NCBI GenBank assembly: GCA_049516835.1
Contig: JBEKSR010000120.1
Coordinates: 1 to 17,593 of the forward strand
Reading direction: 5' to 3'
DNA: 17,593 nt
DNA from: Fen-178 sp049516835
GTDB taxonomy: Bacteria > Acidobacteriota > Terriglobia > Bryobacterales > Bryobacteraceae
Of this stretch, positions 1 through 6,520 are shown in pieces. A program made the position numbers and the translations under genes. The notes under the pieces were generated by a model that did not search any database, was not told where the DNA came from, and saw only the letters and a program-made list of their open reading frames with translations. Every line of letters starts with the position of its first letter. The stretch's first letter is position 1.

Positions 1-364
1 CCAGAATGGCGCCCTCGACGGCGGCGGCGGCATACTCGCCGTCCGCATGTTCCGGATCGAGCGCCAAGGCGATCTGCTTCACCGATTTCGACTTCAGATG
101 CCGCACCGCGGCGCCGGCGACCCTGCGCAACTCGGCGGGATCGAACTTTTCCAGTTTCCCTGCTCCGGCCAGCAGCACGCGCGTGGCCGCTACCCCCGGC
201 GGGCGGTGCAGCAGCGTCAATTCGAGGGACTTTCCGGCCACCTCGCCGGCGTCGATCAGATCGCCGGCGCCGAAGCGCGCCTCCTTCCGGCCTTCGAAAA
301 CCAGCACGATCAGCGCATCGGCCTCAATCCGGTCGAGGGATTGGCGTTCAATCGTAATCCGCAT
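1..364 (-). CDS. pepA: Leucyl aminopeptidase-like (peptidase M17), N-terminal part only
   Basis: The gene starts with ATG at 364 and runs off the left edge, so only about 121 residues are seen. The translation begins MRITIERQSLDRIEADALIV and contains GVAATRVLLAGAGKLEKFD and ELRRVAGAAVRHLKSK. That is the layout of the N-terminal macro-like domain of M17 leucyl aminopeptidases: an early strand with ADALIV, an LLH..PGV..R.LL.G.G segment, then an RR.AG.A.R helix. The metal-binding catalytic domain would lie outside the window, so activity cannot be judged. M17 enzymes remove N-terminal residues from peptides in the cytoplasm. No clear Shine-Dalgarno precedes the ATG. It is divergent from hicB, with 123 bases between. 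Family assignment is fairly sure; the exact enzyme is inference. Confidence 0.72.
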   Translation of the reverse strand, partial: MRITIERQSLDRIEADALIVLVFEGRKEARFGAGDLIDAGEVAGKSLELTLLHRPPGVAATRVLLAGAGKLEKFDPAELRRVAGAAVRHLKSKSVKQIALALDPEHADGEYAAAAVEGAIL

Positions 365-487
365 CATTATCGATTGTGACGGAGAGGCGCTCTCACTGCA
401 AACTGGTTGGGGGCCGAGGCTGCGGATGTCGGCCTCTCTGCAACGGGTTCGCCGGCAGTCTAGAATAGAAGGCGAGGACACTCTCCG

Positions 488-703
488 GTGCTACGCCAAT
501 TCGATGTCGTCATTGAGCGCGACGAGGAAGGCTACTACGTTGCCTCGGTTCCACAGATCCCCGCATGCCACACGCAAGCACGGTCTCTCGACGAGGTCGC
601 CGAACGTATTCGCGAAGCTATCGAGTTGTGCCTGGATGTCGAGGGCGCGCCGGAACACACTCTGGAGTTCGTTGGGATCCAGCGGGTGACCATCGCCGCA
701 TGA
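488..703 (+). CDS. hicB: HicB-family antitoxin, short form
   Basis: 71 residues from a GTG start. GGCGAGG at 471-477 lies 10 bases upstream as a ribosome binding site, and TAGAAT at 461-466 is a -10 candidate. The translation has the HicB partial RNase-H-like fold pattern: FDVVIERDEEGYYVASVPQI, then a cluster of ARSLDEVAERIREAIELCLD, ending EFVGIQRVTI. The protein stops straight after this domain and has no ribbon-helix-helix or HTH tail, so it is a short HicB that may need the toxin or another protein for operator binding. Its TGA overlaps the hicA ATG by four bases (ATGA at 700-703), so the two are translationally coupled. HicB proteins bind and neutralise HicA mRNA interferase. The order antitoxin-toxin is the reverse of the classical hicA-hicB order. 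Confidence 0.88.
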   Translation: MLRQFDVVIERDEEGYYVASVPQIPACHTQARSLDEVAERIREAIELCLDVEGAPEHTLEFVGIQRVTIAA

Positions 704-924
704 GCCGGATTCCTCGCGTCACCGGCGCCGACCTCGTCGCCGCGCTTGGGAAACGCGGCTTCTCTGTTCTTCGAACCAGGGGCAGCCACCACTTTCTTCG
801 TCACGAAGATGGCCGAAGCACGGTTGTGCCGGCGCACTCGGGCGAGACGGTCGGCCCCGGCTTGTTGCACAAGATCCTTCGGGATTGTCAACTGAGCATC
901 GACGACCTCAAGCAACTGCTGTAA
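700..924 (+). CDS. hicA: HicA-family mRNA interferase toxin
   Basis: 74 residues. The ATG at 700 overlaps the hicB stop, and the frame is open further upstream only as read-through of hicB DNA. The translation shows the HicA dsRNA-binding-like fold: the start MSRIPRVTGADLVAALGKRG, then FSVLRTRGSHHFLRHEDG with the conserved GSHH motif (the His is the catalytic residue in characterised HicA), then VVPAHSGETVGPGLLHKILR and a terminal helix. All expected parts are present and the length is normal, so the toxin appears intact. It is cytoplasmic and in the family cleaves mRNA. The next 36 bases lead directly into the decayed abiEii remnant on the other strand, so the pair sits beside a second, broken toxin-antitoxin system. 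Confidence 0.9.
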   Translation: MSRIPRVTGADLVAALGKRGFSVLRTRGSHHFLRHEDGRSTVVPAHSGETVGPGLLHKILRDCQLSIDDLKQLL

Positions 925-960
925 AGGCTGTCGAGGCCCAATCCGAGGCCCCCCGCCACC

Positions 961-1206
961 CTATACTCGTAGTTTCCCGTGTTCCATTCCATCGAACAGC
1001 ACGTCTCCAGCGCCGTTCGTGCACACACACACTGGCGCGCTACGGTCTCGATCTGTTCCGCCGCGAAATGCCAGGCGGCTAGAGAGCAGCGGGGCTGAGA
1101 ACACCTCGACCATCACCCGCGCGATGACCAGGTCTTGCTCGACCTGGGCGTCCGTAGACCAGGGTGCGTGAGCACGCCACGCGGTGATGTGCGCTCTGGG
1201 AATCAC
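961..1206 (-). pseudogene. AbiEii-type nucleotidyltransferase toxin, 5' remnant
   Basis: The ATG at 1206 overlaps the abiEi stop by four bases, exactly as in an intact abiEi-abiEii operon. The first ~51 residues (MIPRAHITAWRAHAPWSTDA, QVEQDLVIARVMVEVFSAPL, then LAFRGGT) match the N-terminus I know from AbiEii/AbiGii-type toxins, ending at the FRGGT motif where the nucleotidyltransferase domain starts. After that the frame reads DRDRSAPVCVCTNGAG and stops at 961-963. The remaining ~200 or more residues with the catalytic aspartates are missing, and the hicBA locus follows immediately. The homology breaks at about 1053. I call it a truncated, non-functional toxin gene. The ~30-residue tail after the break is unrecognised. 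Confidence 0.72.
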
Positions 1207-2018
1207 TCGTCAACCTCGACCTGCTCATTCACCAGGATCTGCCAGCGGGAATCTCTTTCCGTCAGCTTCGGCTTACGCTCCGGCCGCAGCGGAACCGGCC
1301 GCGGACGCTTGGTTGCGAGCCATTCGGCTAATGGCGCCGCAATACCGGAAGAGGCGACATGCTCCAGCAGGAATCCGAGGCGCTGCACCACGGACAATTC
1401 GACTTCGGCCCGCGCGGCTGCGACGAGCCTCTTAGGATTGATTTTTTCGGAGAGCTCGGCGAGCACGGTGGCGACGTTTCCAAGTTGCCCCGCGCTTCCC
1501 ACATAGCGGACCAGATCGAGTGCGGTCGCCTCGGGAGTCGAGACGCGCATCGCCCCTGTCTCGGTCTTCACCTCGGTGGCCGGAGTCTCAGCCAGGTGCC
1601 GCTTTAGAGAGAATCGGATTCTGGTCCGCCCGACGGTGATCGGGCGCAGAGTGATGCCGGTGACCACCTGGAACACTTGCGGCTGCTGATGCGCCGCTCC
1701 CTGGAGCGCCGCCGCGGACAAGAGGCCGACGTAGTACGGCTGCCCGTGGAACTTCATCAAGTCGTCGATGAACCACGATGGCGGCGGCGCTCCCGACTGG
1801 CTGTACTCGACCGGAACGATCACATAGAACCCGCGACGCGGGGCACAGATTCGTCCCTTCGCGGCCAGCCGGCGAGCCGAACTCCGCAGAGCAATCTCCG
1901 ATACGCCGAGCGCGGAGACGGCCTCTTCCCGATGGAAAGTGTACCGGCCTGAGGCCTGAAGCCGGGCCACGAAATCGGAGAGATTTCTAGGGCGGACGCC
2001 CATCTTCTTGATTTGCAT
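1203..2018 (-). CDS. abiEi: AbiEi-family antitoxin / transcriptional regulator
   Basis: 271 residues, ATG at 2018 with GGTAGG just upstream. An alternative start is Met6. Residues ~10-70 form a winged-helix region (FVARLQASGRYTFHREEAVS, then ALGVSEIALRSSARRLAAKG, then RRGFYVIVP), typical of AbiEi antitoxins. The middle (PPSWFIDDLMKFHGQPYYVG, LLSAAALQGAAHQQPQVFQV) and the part around VSTPEATALDLVRYVG follow the usual AbiEi C-terminal domain. In characterised AbiE systems AbiEi represses its own promoter through inverted repeats and counters the AbiEii nucleotidyltransferase (type IV toxin-antitoxin). Here the toxin downstream is broken, so this is an orphan antitoxin or a retained repressor. 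The ORF looks intact, with no stop or frameshift. An inverted repeat lies 23 bases upstream of the start. Confidence 0.85.
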   Translation of the reverse strand: MQIKKMGVRPRNLSDFVARLQASGRYTFHREEAVSALGVSEIALRSSARRLAAKGRICAPRRGFYVIVPVEYSQSGAPPPSWFIDDLMKFHGQPYYVGLLSAAALQGAAHQQPQVFQVVTGITLRPITVGRTRIRFSLKRHLAETPATEVKTETGAMRVSTPEATALDLVRYVGSAGQLGNVATVLAELSEKINPKRLVAAARAEVELSVVQRLGFLLEHVASSGIAAPLAEWLATKRPRPVPLRPERKPKLTERDSRWQILVNEQVEVDE

Positions 2019-2041
2019 AACCTACCGCCAAATGGCATGTT

Positions 2042-2073
2042 GCGCTAACGATATCACATTCATAAGTTAGCAC
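2042..2073. promoter_or_regulatory. Inverted-repeat operator candidate upstream of abiEi
   Basis: GCGCTAAC at 2042-2049 and GTTAGCAC at 2066-2073 form an inverted repeat (7 of 8 positions complementary) with a 16-base spacer. It lies 23-55 bases upstream of the abiEi ATG. A further direct repeat on the minus strand (ATATCGTTAGC near 2044-2054 and ATATCGTTTGC near 2089-2099) suggests more than one binding half-site. AbiEi proteins are known to bind inverted repeats in their own promoters, so autoregulation is a fair inference. No convincing -35/-10 pair was found. The sequence is more AT-rich than its surroundings. Confidence 0.5.
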
Positions 2074-2226
2074 TTTTCGGTAGTTTCTGCAAACGATATA
2101 GAGGCACTGCAAGCGGGGGCCTCGGATGCAAGGGTTTACTGGAATTCATTGAAATGCAATCGCTTTTACCAGTGGTCGGCGCACACCCGCCATGCCGAAT
2201 CGTAGGGTAGGTCCCCGACCTGCCCA
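2074..2226. other. Non-coding gap between abiEi and the broken hydrolase gene
   Basis: No ORF with recognisable protein character is visible on either strand. A minus-strand reading frame across it gives no recognisable motif. It probably combines the abiEi upstream region and scrambled 5' debris of the beta-lactamase-family pseudogene. Confidence 0.4.
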
Positions 2227-2626
2227 GTGAGGCATATGCTCCATGGGGCACCACGCCAAATTCGTCAGGATGCCTCGGAATGGCAGCGCGTCGCCTCCAT
2301 GACCAAGCCCTTGACGGCCGTGGCAGCCATGCAGCTCATCGAGCAGGGGAAGCTCGGGCTCAACGAACCCGTGGCCAGGCATCTTCCGCAGTTGGGCAAG
2401 CTTCGGGTTTTCGATCGACGCGAAGGCCTGCCAGGGTGGCGGTTCCGCCGGAAGCCCGGCGTGGGCGGGCAATCGGAACACCTTATTCTGGATCGACCCG
2501 CGGCGCGGCATTGGTGCCGTGCTCATGATGCAGTTCCCGCCATTTTGCGACCAAGAAGCCATGGGGCTCCTGCATGATTCCGAGCGGAACGTGCACGCCA
2601 CGGCGCCACGCCGGCTCGGGATATAA
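2227..2626 (+). pseudogene. Beta-lactamase-family serine hydrolase, internally deleted and frameshifted
   Basis: Frame one holds EWQRVASMTKPLTAVAAMQL, IEQGKLGLNEPVARHLPQLG and KLRVFDRREG. This is the N-terminal third of a class C beta-lactamase / esterase-type serine hydrolase, with the SxxK active-site motif as SMTK (Ser codon about 2296). From about 2430 a different frame (2438 onward, stop 2624-2626) reads PAWAGNRNTLFWIDPRRGIG, AVLMMQFPPFCDQEAMGLLH and DSERNVHA, which is the C-terminal end of the same family. Both ends therefore survive, but the roughly 200 or more residues between them, including the YxN motif region, are gone and the frames do not match. The 5' end before about 2277 is unclear. 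Not functional as read. Confidence 0.7.
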
Positions 2627-2627
2627 T
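2622..2627 (+). promoter_or_regulatory. -10 element candidate for cpaF
   Basis: A perfect TATAAT lies 44 bases before the cpaF GTG, overlapping the last codons of the pseudogene. The matching -35 position (about 2599-2604, CACGGC) is not consensus, so this is only a candidate. Confidence 0.35.
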
Positions 2628-2671
2628 TGTAGTCGCATCGACCGCACCACGAGCAAATCCAGGGAGACCAA

Positions 2672-4009
2672 GTGGGACCGAATCGCCCCTTGCCTATGCG
2701 CGGAACGGCTCCGTCCATGGCCGCGCGAAGCGCCGATCGCTATTTCGAGCTGAAGTCGCAGATTCACCGCAAGCTGATCGGCGTGCTCAACCTGGACCGC
2801 GTCTCTTCCATTCCCAAAGACCGGGTCCGCGCGGAGATCGGCCGCGTAGTGGAGCGGCTGCTCGACGAAGAGCGCGTGCCCATGACTACGACCGAGCAGA
2901 CCAAGATCGTGGAGGAGGTCTTGGACGAGGTGTTGGGGCTGGGGCCGCTCGAGACCCTGCTCAAAGAGCCGAGCATTTCCGATATTCTGGTGAACCGCTA
3001 CAACAAAGTCTACATCGAGCGAAACGGGAAACTCTCGGAGACGACGGTGCGGTTCAAGGACGATGCGCACCTGCTGCACATCATCGAGAAGATTGTGTCG
3101 CAGGTGGGCCGGCGCATCGACGAAGCGCAGCCCATCGTGGACGCGCGCCTTCAGGACGGCTCGCGCGTCAACGCCATCATTCCTCCGCTGGCGCTGGACG
3201 GGCCTTGCCTGAGCATTCGCCGGTTCGGCCGCCACGTGATCACGCAGGAGGAGATGCTCGAGTTCAAGACGCTCACGCCGGGCATGCTGCGGTTCCTGGC
3301 GGCGTGCGTGCAGTCCAAGGCCACCATTTTGATCTCCGGAGGCACGGGCTCGGGCAAGACCACCATGCTCAACGCCCTCTCCCGCTTCATTCCCGAGGAA
3401 GAACGCATCATCACCATCGAGGACACGGCGGAATTGCAGCTCCAGCAGCGGCACGTGGTGAAGTTCGAAACGCGTCCGCCGAACCTCAACAAAGAAGGCG
3501 GCATCAACCAGCGCCAGTTGCTGCGGACGGCGCTCCGCATGCGGCCGGACCGCATCATCGTGGGTGAATGCCGCGGCGCCGAAGCGCTGGACATGCTGCA
3601 AGCCATGAATACGGGCGTGGAGGGGTCCATGAGCACGGTGCACGCCAACTCCCCGCGGGACGCCTTTTCGCGCCTCGAGACCATGGTGATGATGGCCGAT
3701 CTGGAGATCCCCACGCGCGTGATTCTGCAACAGCTCGCCAGCGCCATCAAGATGGTGGTGCAGCTTTCGCGCCTGCAAGACGGCACGCGCAAGATGATCA
3801 GCATTTCCGAGGTGCTGGGCGTGCGCGACGACAGGCTGCAGATGCAGGAGATCTTCACTTTCGAGCGCGTGGGCGTGACCGACGCGGGCAAGGTGCAGGG
3901 GCGTTTCCGGGCCACTGGGATTTCGCCCAGGATTCTGGAGCGCCTGCGCGTGAGCGGCATTCAGGTGCCGCACAACATATTCGAAGAAGCGGTCAGTGTG
4001 AACCTGTAG
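2672..4009 (+). CDS. cpaF: CpaF/TadA-type secretion ATPase (type II/IV secretion NTPase)
   Basis: 445 residues. I take the GTG at 2672 as start because AGGGAG at 2661-2666 lies 5 bases upstream; a later in-frame ATG is at 2696. Residues 1-150 hold the CpaF N-terminal helical region (DEVLGLGPLETLLKEPSISD, ILVNRYNKVYIERNGKL). The motor domain carries Walker A GGTGSGKTT at 223-231, an Asp-box-like segment ITIEDTAELQLQQRHVV at 247-263, Walker B RIIVGE near 294-299 and the His-box STVHANSP at 321-328. The family powers Tad/Flp pilus assembly from the cytoplasmic side of the inner membrane. No other tad genes (rcpA, tadB, tadC, flp) are next to it; the Nudix gene follows at 33 bases. All catalytic motifs are intact, so it is likely active with partners encoded elsewhere. 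Confidence 0.93.
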   Translation: MGPNRPLPMRGTAPSMAARSADRYFELKSQIHRKLIGVLNLDRVSSIPKDRVRAEIGRVVERLLDEERVPMTTTEQTKIVEEVLDEVLGLGPLETLLKEPSISDILVNRYNKVYIERNGKLSETTVRFKDDAHLLHIIEKIVSQVGRRIDEAQPIVDARLQDGSRVNAIIPPLALDGPCLSIRRFGRHVITQEEMLEFKTLTPGMLRFLAACVQSKATILISGGTGSGKTTMLNALSRFIPEEERIITIEDTAELQLQQRHVVKFETRPPNLNKEGGINQRQLLRTALRMRPDRIIVGECRGAEALDMLQAMNTGVEGSMSTVHANSPRDAFSRLETMVMMADLEIPTRVILQQLASAIKMVVQLSRLQDGTRKMISISEVLGVRDDRLQMQEIFTFERVGVTDAGKVQGRFRATGISPRILERLRVSGIQVPHNIFEEAVSVNL

Positions 4010-4041
4010 GCCGACGTTCGACCATGGTTGACGGGAGAGCC

Positions 4042-4572
4042 ATGAAACCCCTGAAGACGGAAATTGCGTTTGCGACGCCGTGGTTCGAGGTGCTGGCCAA
4101 GACCATGAAGCCCGGAGAGGCGCCCTACTACTCGCTGCGCCTGCCGGACTACGCCGCCGTGGTGGCCATCACCGAAGACCAGCGGGTGCTGGCGGTGCGG
4201 CAATACCGGCCGGCGGTGGAGCGGCACACCATCGAATTGCCGAGCGGCCTGGTGGACCCGGGAGAGAGTCCGGCCGAGGCGGCCCGCCGCGAGCTGCTGG
4301 AAGAAACCGGCTACGAAGCGGCCGAGGTGGAAGTGCTCGGATCGATGGAGCCGGACACCGGCCGCTTGGGAAACCGTATCTGGAGCTGCGTAGCCACGGG
4401 CGCGCGGCGAATCGAAGGGCGCGCGCCCGAGGAAGGCATCGAGGTGCTGACCTACTCTCTTCCCGAACTGGCGCGGGCCACGGCCGAAGGCGAGTTCAAC
4501 CATGCGCTGCACGTGGCGGTGCTGTTGGTGGCGATGGTGAGGGGGAAGGTAAGGCTGGGGGCGCCGGGGTAG
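4042..4572 (+). CDS. Nudix hydrolase, ADP-ribose pyrophosphatase type
   Basis: 176 residues from ATG 4042, preceded by GGGAG at 4033-4037. An in-frame ATG at 4024 lacks a ribosome binding site and would add six residues. A perfect Nudix box (G-x5-E-x7-R-E-x2-E-E-x-G) covers residues 69-91, from GLVDPGE to RRELLEETGY. It is preceded by RQYRPAVERHTIELPSG, the context typical of ADP-ribose/ADP-sugar pyrophosphatases (NudF group). These cytosolic Mg-dependent enzymes split ADP-ribose into AMP and ribose 5-phosphate, a housecleaning step; substrate here is inferred from the family only. It lies 32 bases after cpaF on the same strand, so co-transcription is possible. It is convergent with the methyltransferase gene, with 29 bases between the stop codons. 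Confidence 0.9.
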   Translation: MKPLKTEIAFATPWFEVLAKTMKPGEAPYYSLRLPDYAAVVAITEDQRVLAVRQYRPAVERHTIELPSGLVDPGESPAEAARRELLEETGYEAAEVEVLGSMEPDTGRLGNRIWSCVATGARRIEGRAPEEGIEVLTYSLPELARATAEGEFNHALHVAVLLVAMVRGKVRLGAPG

Positions 4573-4601
4573 AGTGCAGTTGGCGGGCGACACCGCCTGC
4601 G

Positions 4602-5123
4602 CTACTTCCGCACCCTCAGGTGGCACTGAATGTCCAGCGCGGGGAAGATCCACGCGGCGTGACGCTCGTACCACCGCATCGACCTTCGGGCCAGGAAACG
4701 GCCCAGGTTGTCCAGCACCAAATTGCCGCCAAACGTGAGCTTCAGCTCGACGATGTCAAAGCGGAACGCCGAGCCGGCGAAGCTGGGGAAATCGTTGCCC
4801 GTAAAGTACTCGAAGCTGCCCGCGGCCAAATGGCGCTTGTGAGTGGGATCGGCGTACGAATTGTGCGAGCTGAAGTGCGGGGTGGTCACGAAAACGTCAG
4901 CGCCGTCGCGCGCCACGCGATGCACCTCCGCCATGGCGCGCACGGGGTCGGCGAGGTGCTCGATGATGTGCGACATGTGGATGCGGTCGAACCGGTCGTC
5001 CTCGAGCGGCCAGGGAAACTCGTCGAGATTCCAGACCGTGTCGGCGGCCGAATCGGCGGACACGTCGATGCCCAGCGCGTCCGGCTCGGCCTTGCGCTTG
5101 CCGCATCCGATGTCCAGAGTCAT
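4602..5123 (-). CDS. Class I SAM-dependent methyltransferase
   Basis: 173 residues from ATG 5123. The frame is open seven codons further to a GTG at 5144, but MTLDIGCGKRKAEPDALGID from the inner ATG fits the usual start of this family. Motif I (LDIGCG) binds the S-adenosylmethionine carboxypropyl part; LGIDVSADSAADTVWNLDEF carries the acidic residue after strand 2 and the post-motif. FDRIHMSHIIEHLADPVRAM is the Methyltransf_11-type motif with HxxEH. The C-terminal half (THKRHLAAGSFEYFTGND, LVLDNLGRFLARRSMRWYER) is not diagnostic. Similar proteins occur among cell-surface polysaccharide genes, but nothing here fixes a substrate. It follows the AraC gene by 58 bases on the same strand and could be the last gene of that unit. 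Probably cytosolic. Confidence 0.85.
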   Translation of the reverse strand: MTLDIGCGKRKAEPDALGIDVSADSAADTVWNLDEFPWPLEDDRFDRIHMSHIIEHLADPVRAMAEVHRVARDGADVFVTTPHFSSHNSYADPTHKRHLAAGSFEYFTGNDFPSFAGSAFRFDIVELKLTFGGNLVLDNLGRFLARRSMRWYERHAAWIFPALDIQCHLRVRK

Positions 5124-5181
5124 TCTTAACCAGGTATACCGCACTGCGGTTCACAATGCCTGCCGTGCGATCCGCCGCGCC

Positions 5182-6063
5182 TCACGCGCCGAGCGGCACG
5201 TGGATCAAGGTCAGTAAATCTTCCGGCTTGGTGTCCCGCGGTGAATTGAGGTATTGCTCGAAGGCCGGCTCATCGCGCAGGTGATATCTGCTGTGTGGAA
5301 GCCAGCCGCCGTAGATCCGCTGATAGGTCTTTCCCAGCGTCTCGTACGGCCCCTTATGCGCGACCACGGCATAGCTGCCGCCGGCGAATTCCATGACGCC
5401 GAATTCGCCCTCCGCCTGCACCGGGCGATTCACCGTCACCGCGGCATCGTATCGAACCTTGTCCGGCGGGGTCACGTCCGGGTCGTCATGGACGATGCCG
5501 ATCAGCTTCATGTTCGGTCCGAGCAGCCCGCGCCTGCCCGCCCAGGCCATCAGCCGGCCCCAGGTGGCGCCGACTTGGGAGTACGGTCCCACATGCCGGA
5601 GAAAGACCATCCGCATGGGCGGAAGCTCACCCACCTCTACTGAAGGAATGTCTTCATAGTCGGGCGGATGATAATTCGAAACATCGTCGAAGTGAGTGCC
5701 GGACTGCGATTCGGGCGCAGACTTGTGCGCGGCCCGGTATGCGGAAGGGGATACTCCAAACATGTCTCCAAATGCCCTCGTGAAGGATTCGTGGGTCTCG
5801 AATCCGGCTTGCAGCGCGGTTTGAGTAATGGGTTCGTCGGATAGCTTCAGGTTTCGCGCGGCGCGCTCCAGTCGCAGCCGCCGGATGTGCTCCTTCAGCG
5901 TCTCGCCGATGAGGCCCCGGAAAATGCGGTGAAAATGAAAGCTGGAAAAGGCCGCCACCCCCGCCACCTGTTCCAACTCCAGTTCGTCATCCAGATGCTG
6001 CTGGATGTACACGAGCGTTCGGACGATTCGCTCGCGATAGTCCTGTTCGGTGGATGGCTTCAT
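5182..6063 (-). CDS. AraC-family regulator with C-terminal GyrI-like ligand-binding domain
   Basis: 293 residues from ATG 6063, whose first bases overlap the upstream gene's stop (ATGA, 6060-6063). Residues ~5-112 are a double helix-turn-helix AraC DNA-binding domain: VYIQQHLDDELELEQVAGVA, FHFHRIFRGLIGETLKEHIR, ITQTALQAGFETHESFTRAF and the signature end GVSPSAYR. Residues ~140-293 are a GyrI/AraC_E_bind domain (VEVGELPPMRMVFLRHVGPY near its start, YAVVAHKGPYETLGKTYQRI near its end), as in Rob, SbmC and BmrR-type effector domains that bind hydrophobic ligands. The layout of N-terminal DNA-binding and C-terminal GyrI is that of Rob-like multidrug/stress regulators. Coupling to the membrane protein upstream suggests a sensor or export role for that protein, but no ligand can be named. 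Confidence 0.92.
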   Translation of the reverse strand: MKPSTEQDYRERIVRTLVYIQQHLDDELELEQVAGVAAFSSFHFHRIFRGLIGETLKEHIRRLRLERAARNLKLSDEPITQTALQAGFETHESFTRAFGDMFGVSPSAYRAAHKSAPESQSGTHFDDVSNYHPPDYEDIPSVEVGELPPMRMVFLRHVGPYSQVGATWGRLMAWAGRRGLLGPNMKLIGIVHDDPDVTPPDKVRYDAAVTVNRPVQAEGEFGVMEFAGGSYAVVAHKGPYETLGKTYQRIYGGWLPHSRYHLRDEPAFEQYLNSPRDTKPEDLLTLIHVPLGA

Positions 6064-6425
6064 CGCCGCGCCAGCCGCGCCGCCCCCAACGCAAAGATGG
6101 GAATCGCCAGGTAGGCCAGGCCGATTTCCGAGTAATAGCCCCACACCGTCATCTTCATGGGGCCGTAAGCGAACATCGGGTAATCGAACAGAAGATTGAT
6201 GGCCAGCCACAGCGCGCCGACACGCACGGCTTCGCTGACCGACACAGGCCGGTTTCGAAAATAGCGATTGAGCAACGCCGCGGCCGTCAGAAGAACCACG
6301 AGGCTCATCAAGGTGCCGAACAACTGAGCGTTGGCTTTCTTCAATGGGAAGAGGAGAAAACCGATGACGAACGGAATCATCCAGCTCAGAAAACCGAGCA
6401 GCGCGGCGCGTTTCCAAAGGATCAT
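6060..6425 (-). CDS. Small four-helix membrane protein of unknown function
   Basis: 121 residues from ATG 6425, chosen because GGAGG at 6431-6435 lies 5 bases upstream; the open frame reaches further but without a binding site. Four hydrophobic segments are visible: about 9-30 (LGFLSWMIPFVIGFLLFPL), 36-53 (LFGTLMSLVVLLTAAALL), 69-83 (VGALWLAINLLFDYP) and 96-115 (YYSEIGLAYLAIPIFALGAA). A conserved-looking PMFAYGPMKMTVWGYYSEIG loop precedes the last helix. I recognise the style of uncharacterised membrane proteins with a GPMKM motif but can give no function. Its stop overlaps the AraC start (ATGA), so the two proteins are made together. It is an inner-membrane protein. Confidence 0.8.
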   Translation of the reverse strand: MILWKRAALLGFLSWMIPFVIGFLLFPLKKANAQLFGTLMSLVVLLTAAALLNRYFRNRPVSVSEAVRVGALWLAINLLFDYPMFAYGPMKMTVWGYYSEIGLAYLAIPIFALGAARLARR

Positions 6426-6520
6426 AGGTGCCTCCAAAACCAGAGTGTAGGGCAAGAGGAATGGGATTGCTTGACGGATTTTGCGGATTTTAGAGGAAAA
6501 AACCTGGCGCTGGCTGCGGG

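Noticed and set aside
6..689. 227-codon open frame on the plus strand at the left edge
   Set aside because: It overlaps the aminopeptidase-like gene antisense and then hicB out of frame; Ser/Arg-rich composition without domains.
2483..3973. 496-codon open frame on the minus strand
   Set aside because: It lies antisense to cpaF, whose protein has all family motifs. The antisense product is His/Arg/Leu-rich without recognisable domains, a usual by-product of GC-rich coding DNA.
4573..4601. Small hairpin GGCGG / CCGCC between the Nudix and methyltransferase genes as terminator
   Set aside because: A five-pair stem without a T run; too weak to call.
4080..5129. 349-codon open frame on the plus strand
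   Set aside because: It runs out of frame through the Nudix gene and antisense through the methyltransferase; both of those proteins carry clear motifs.
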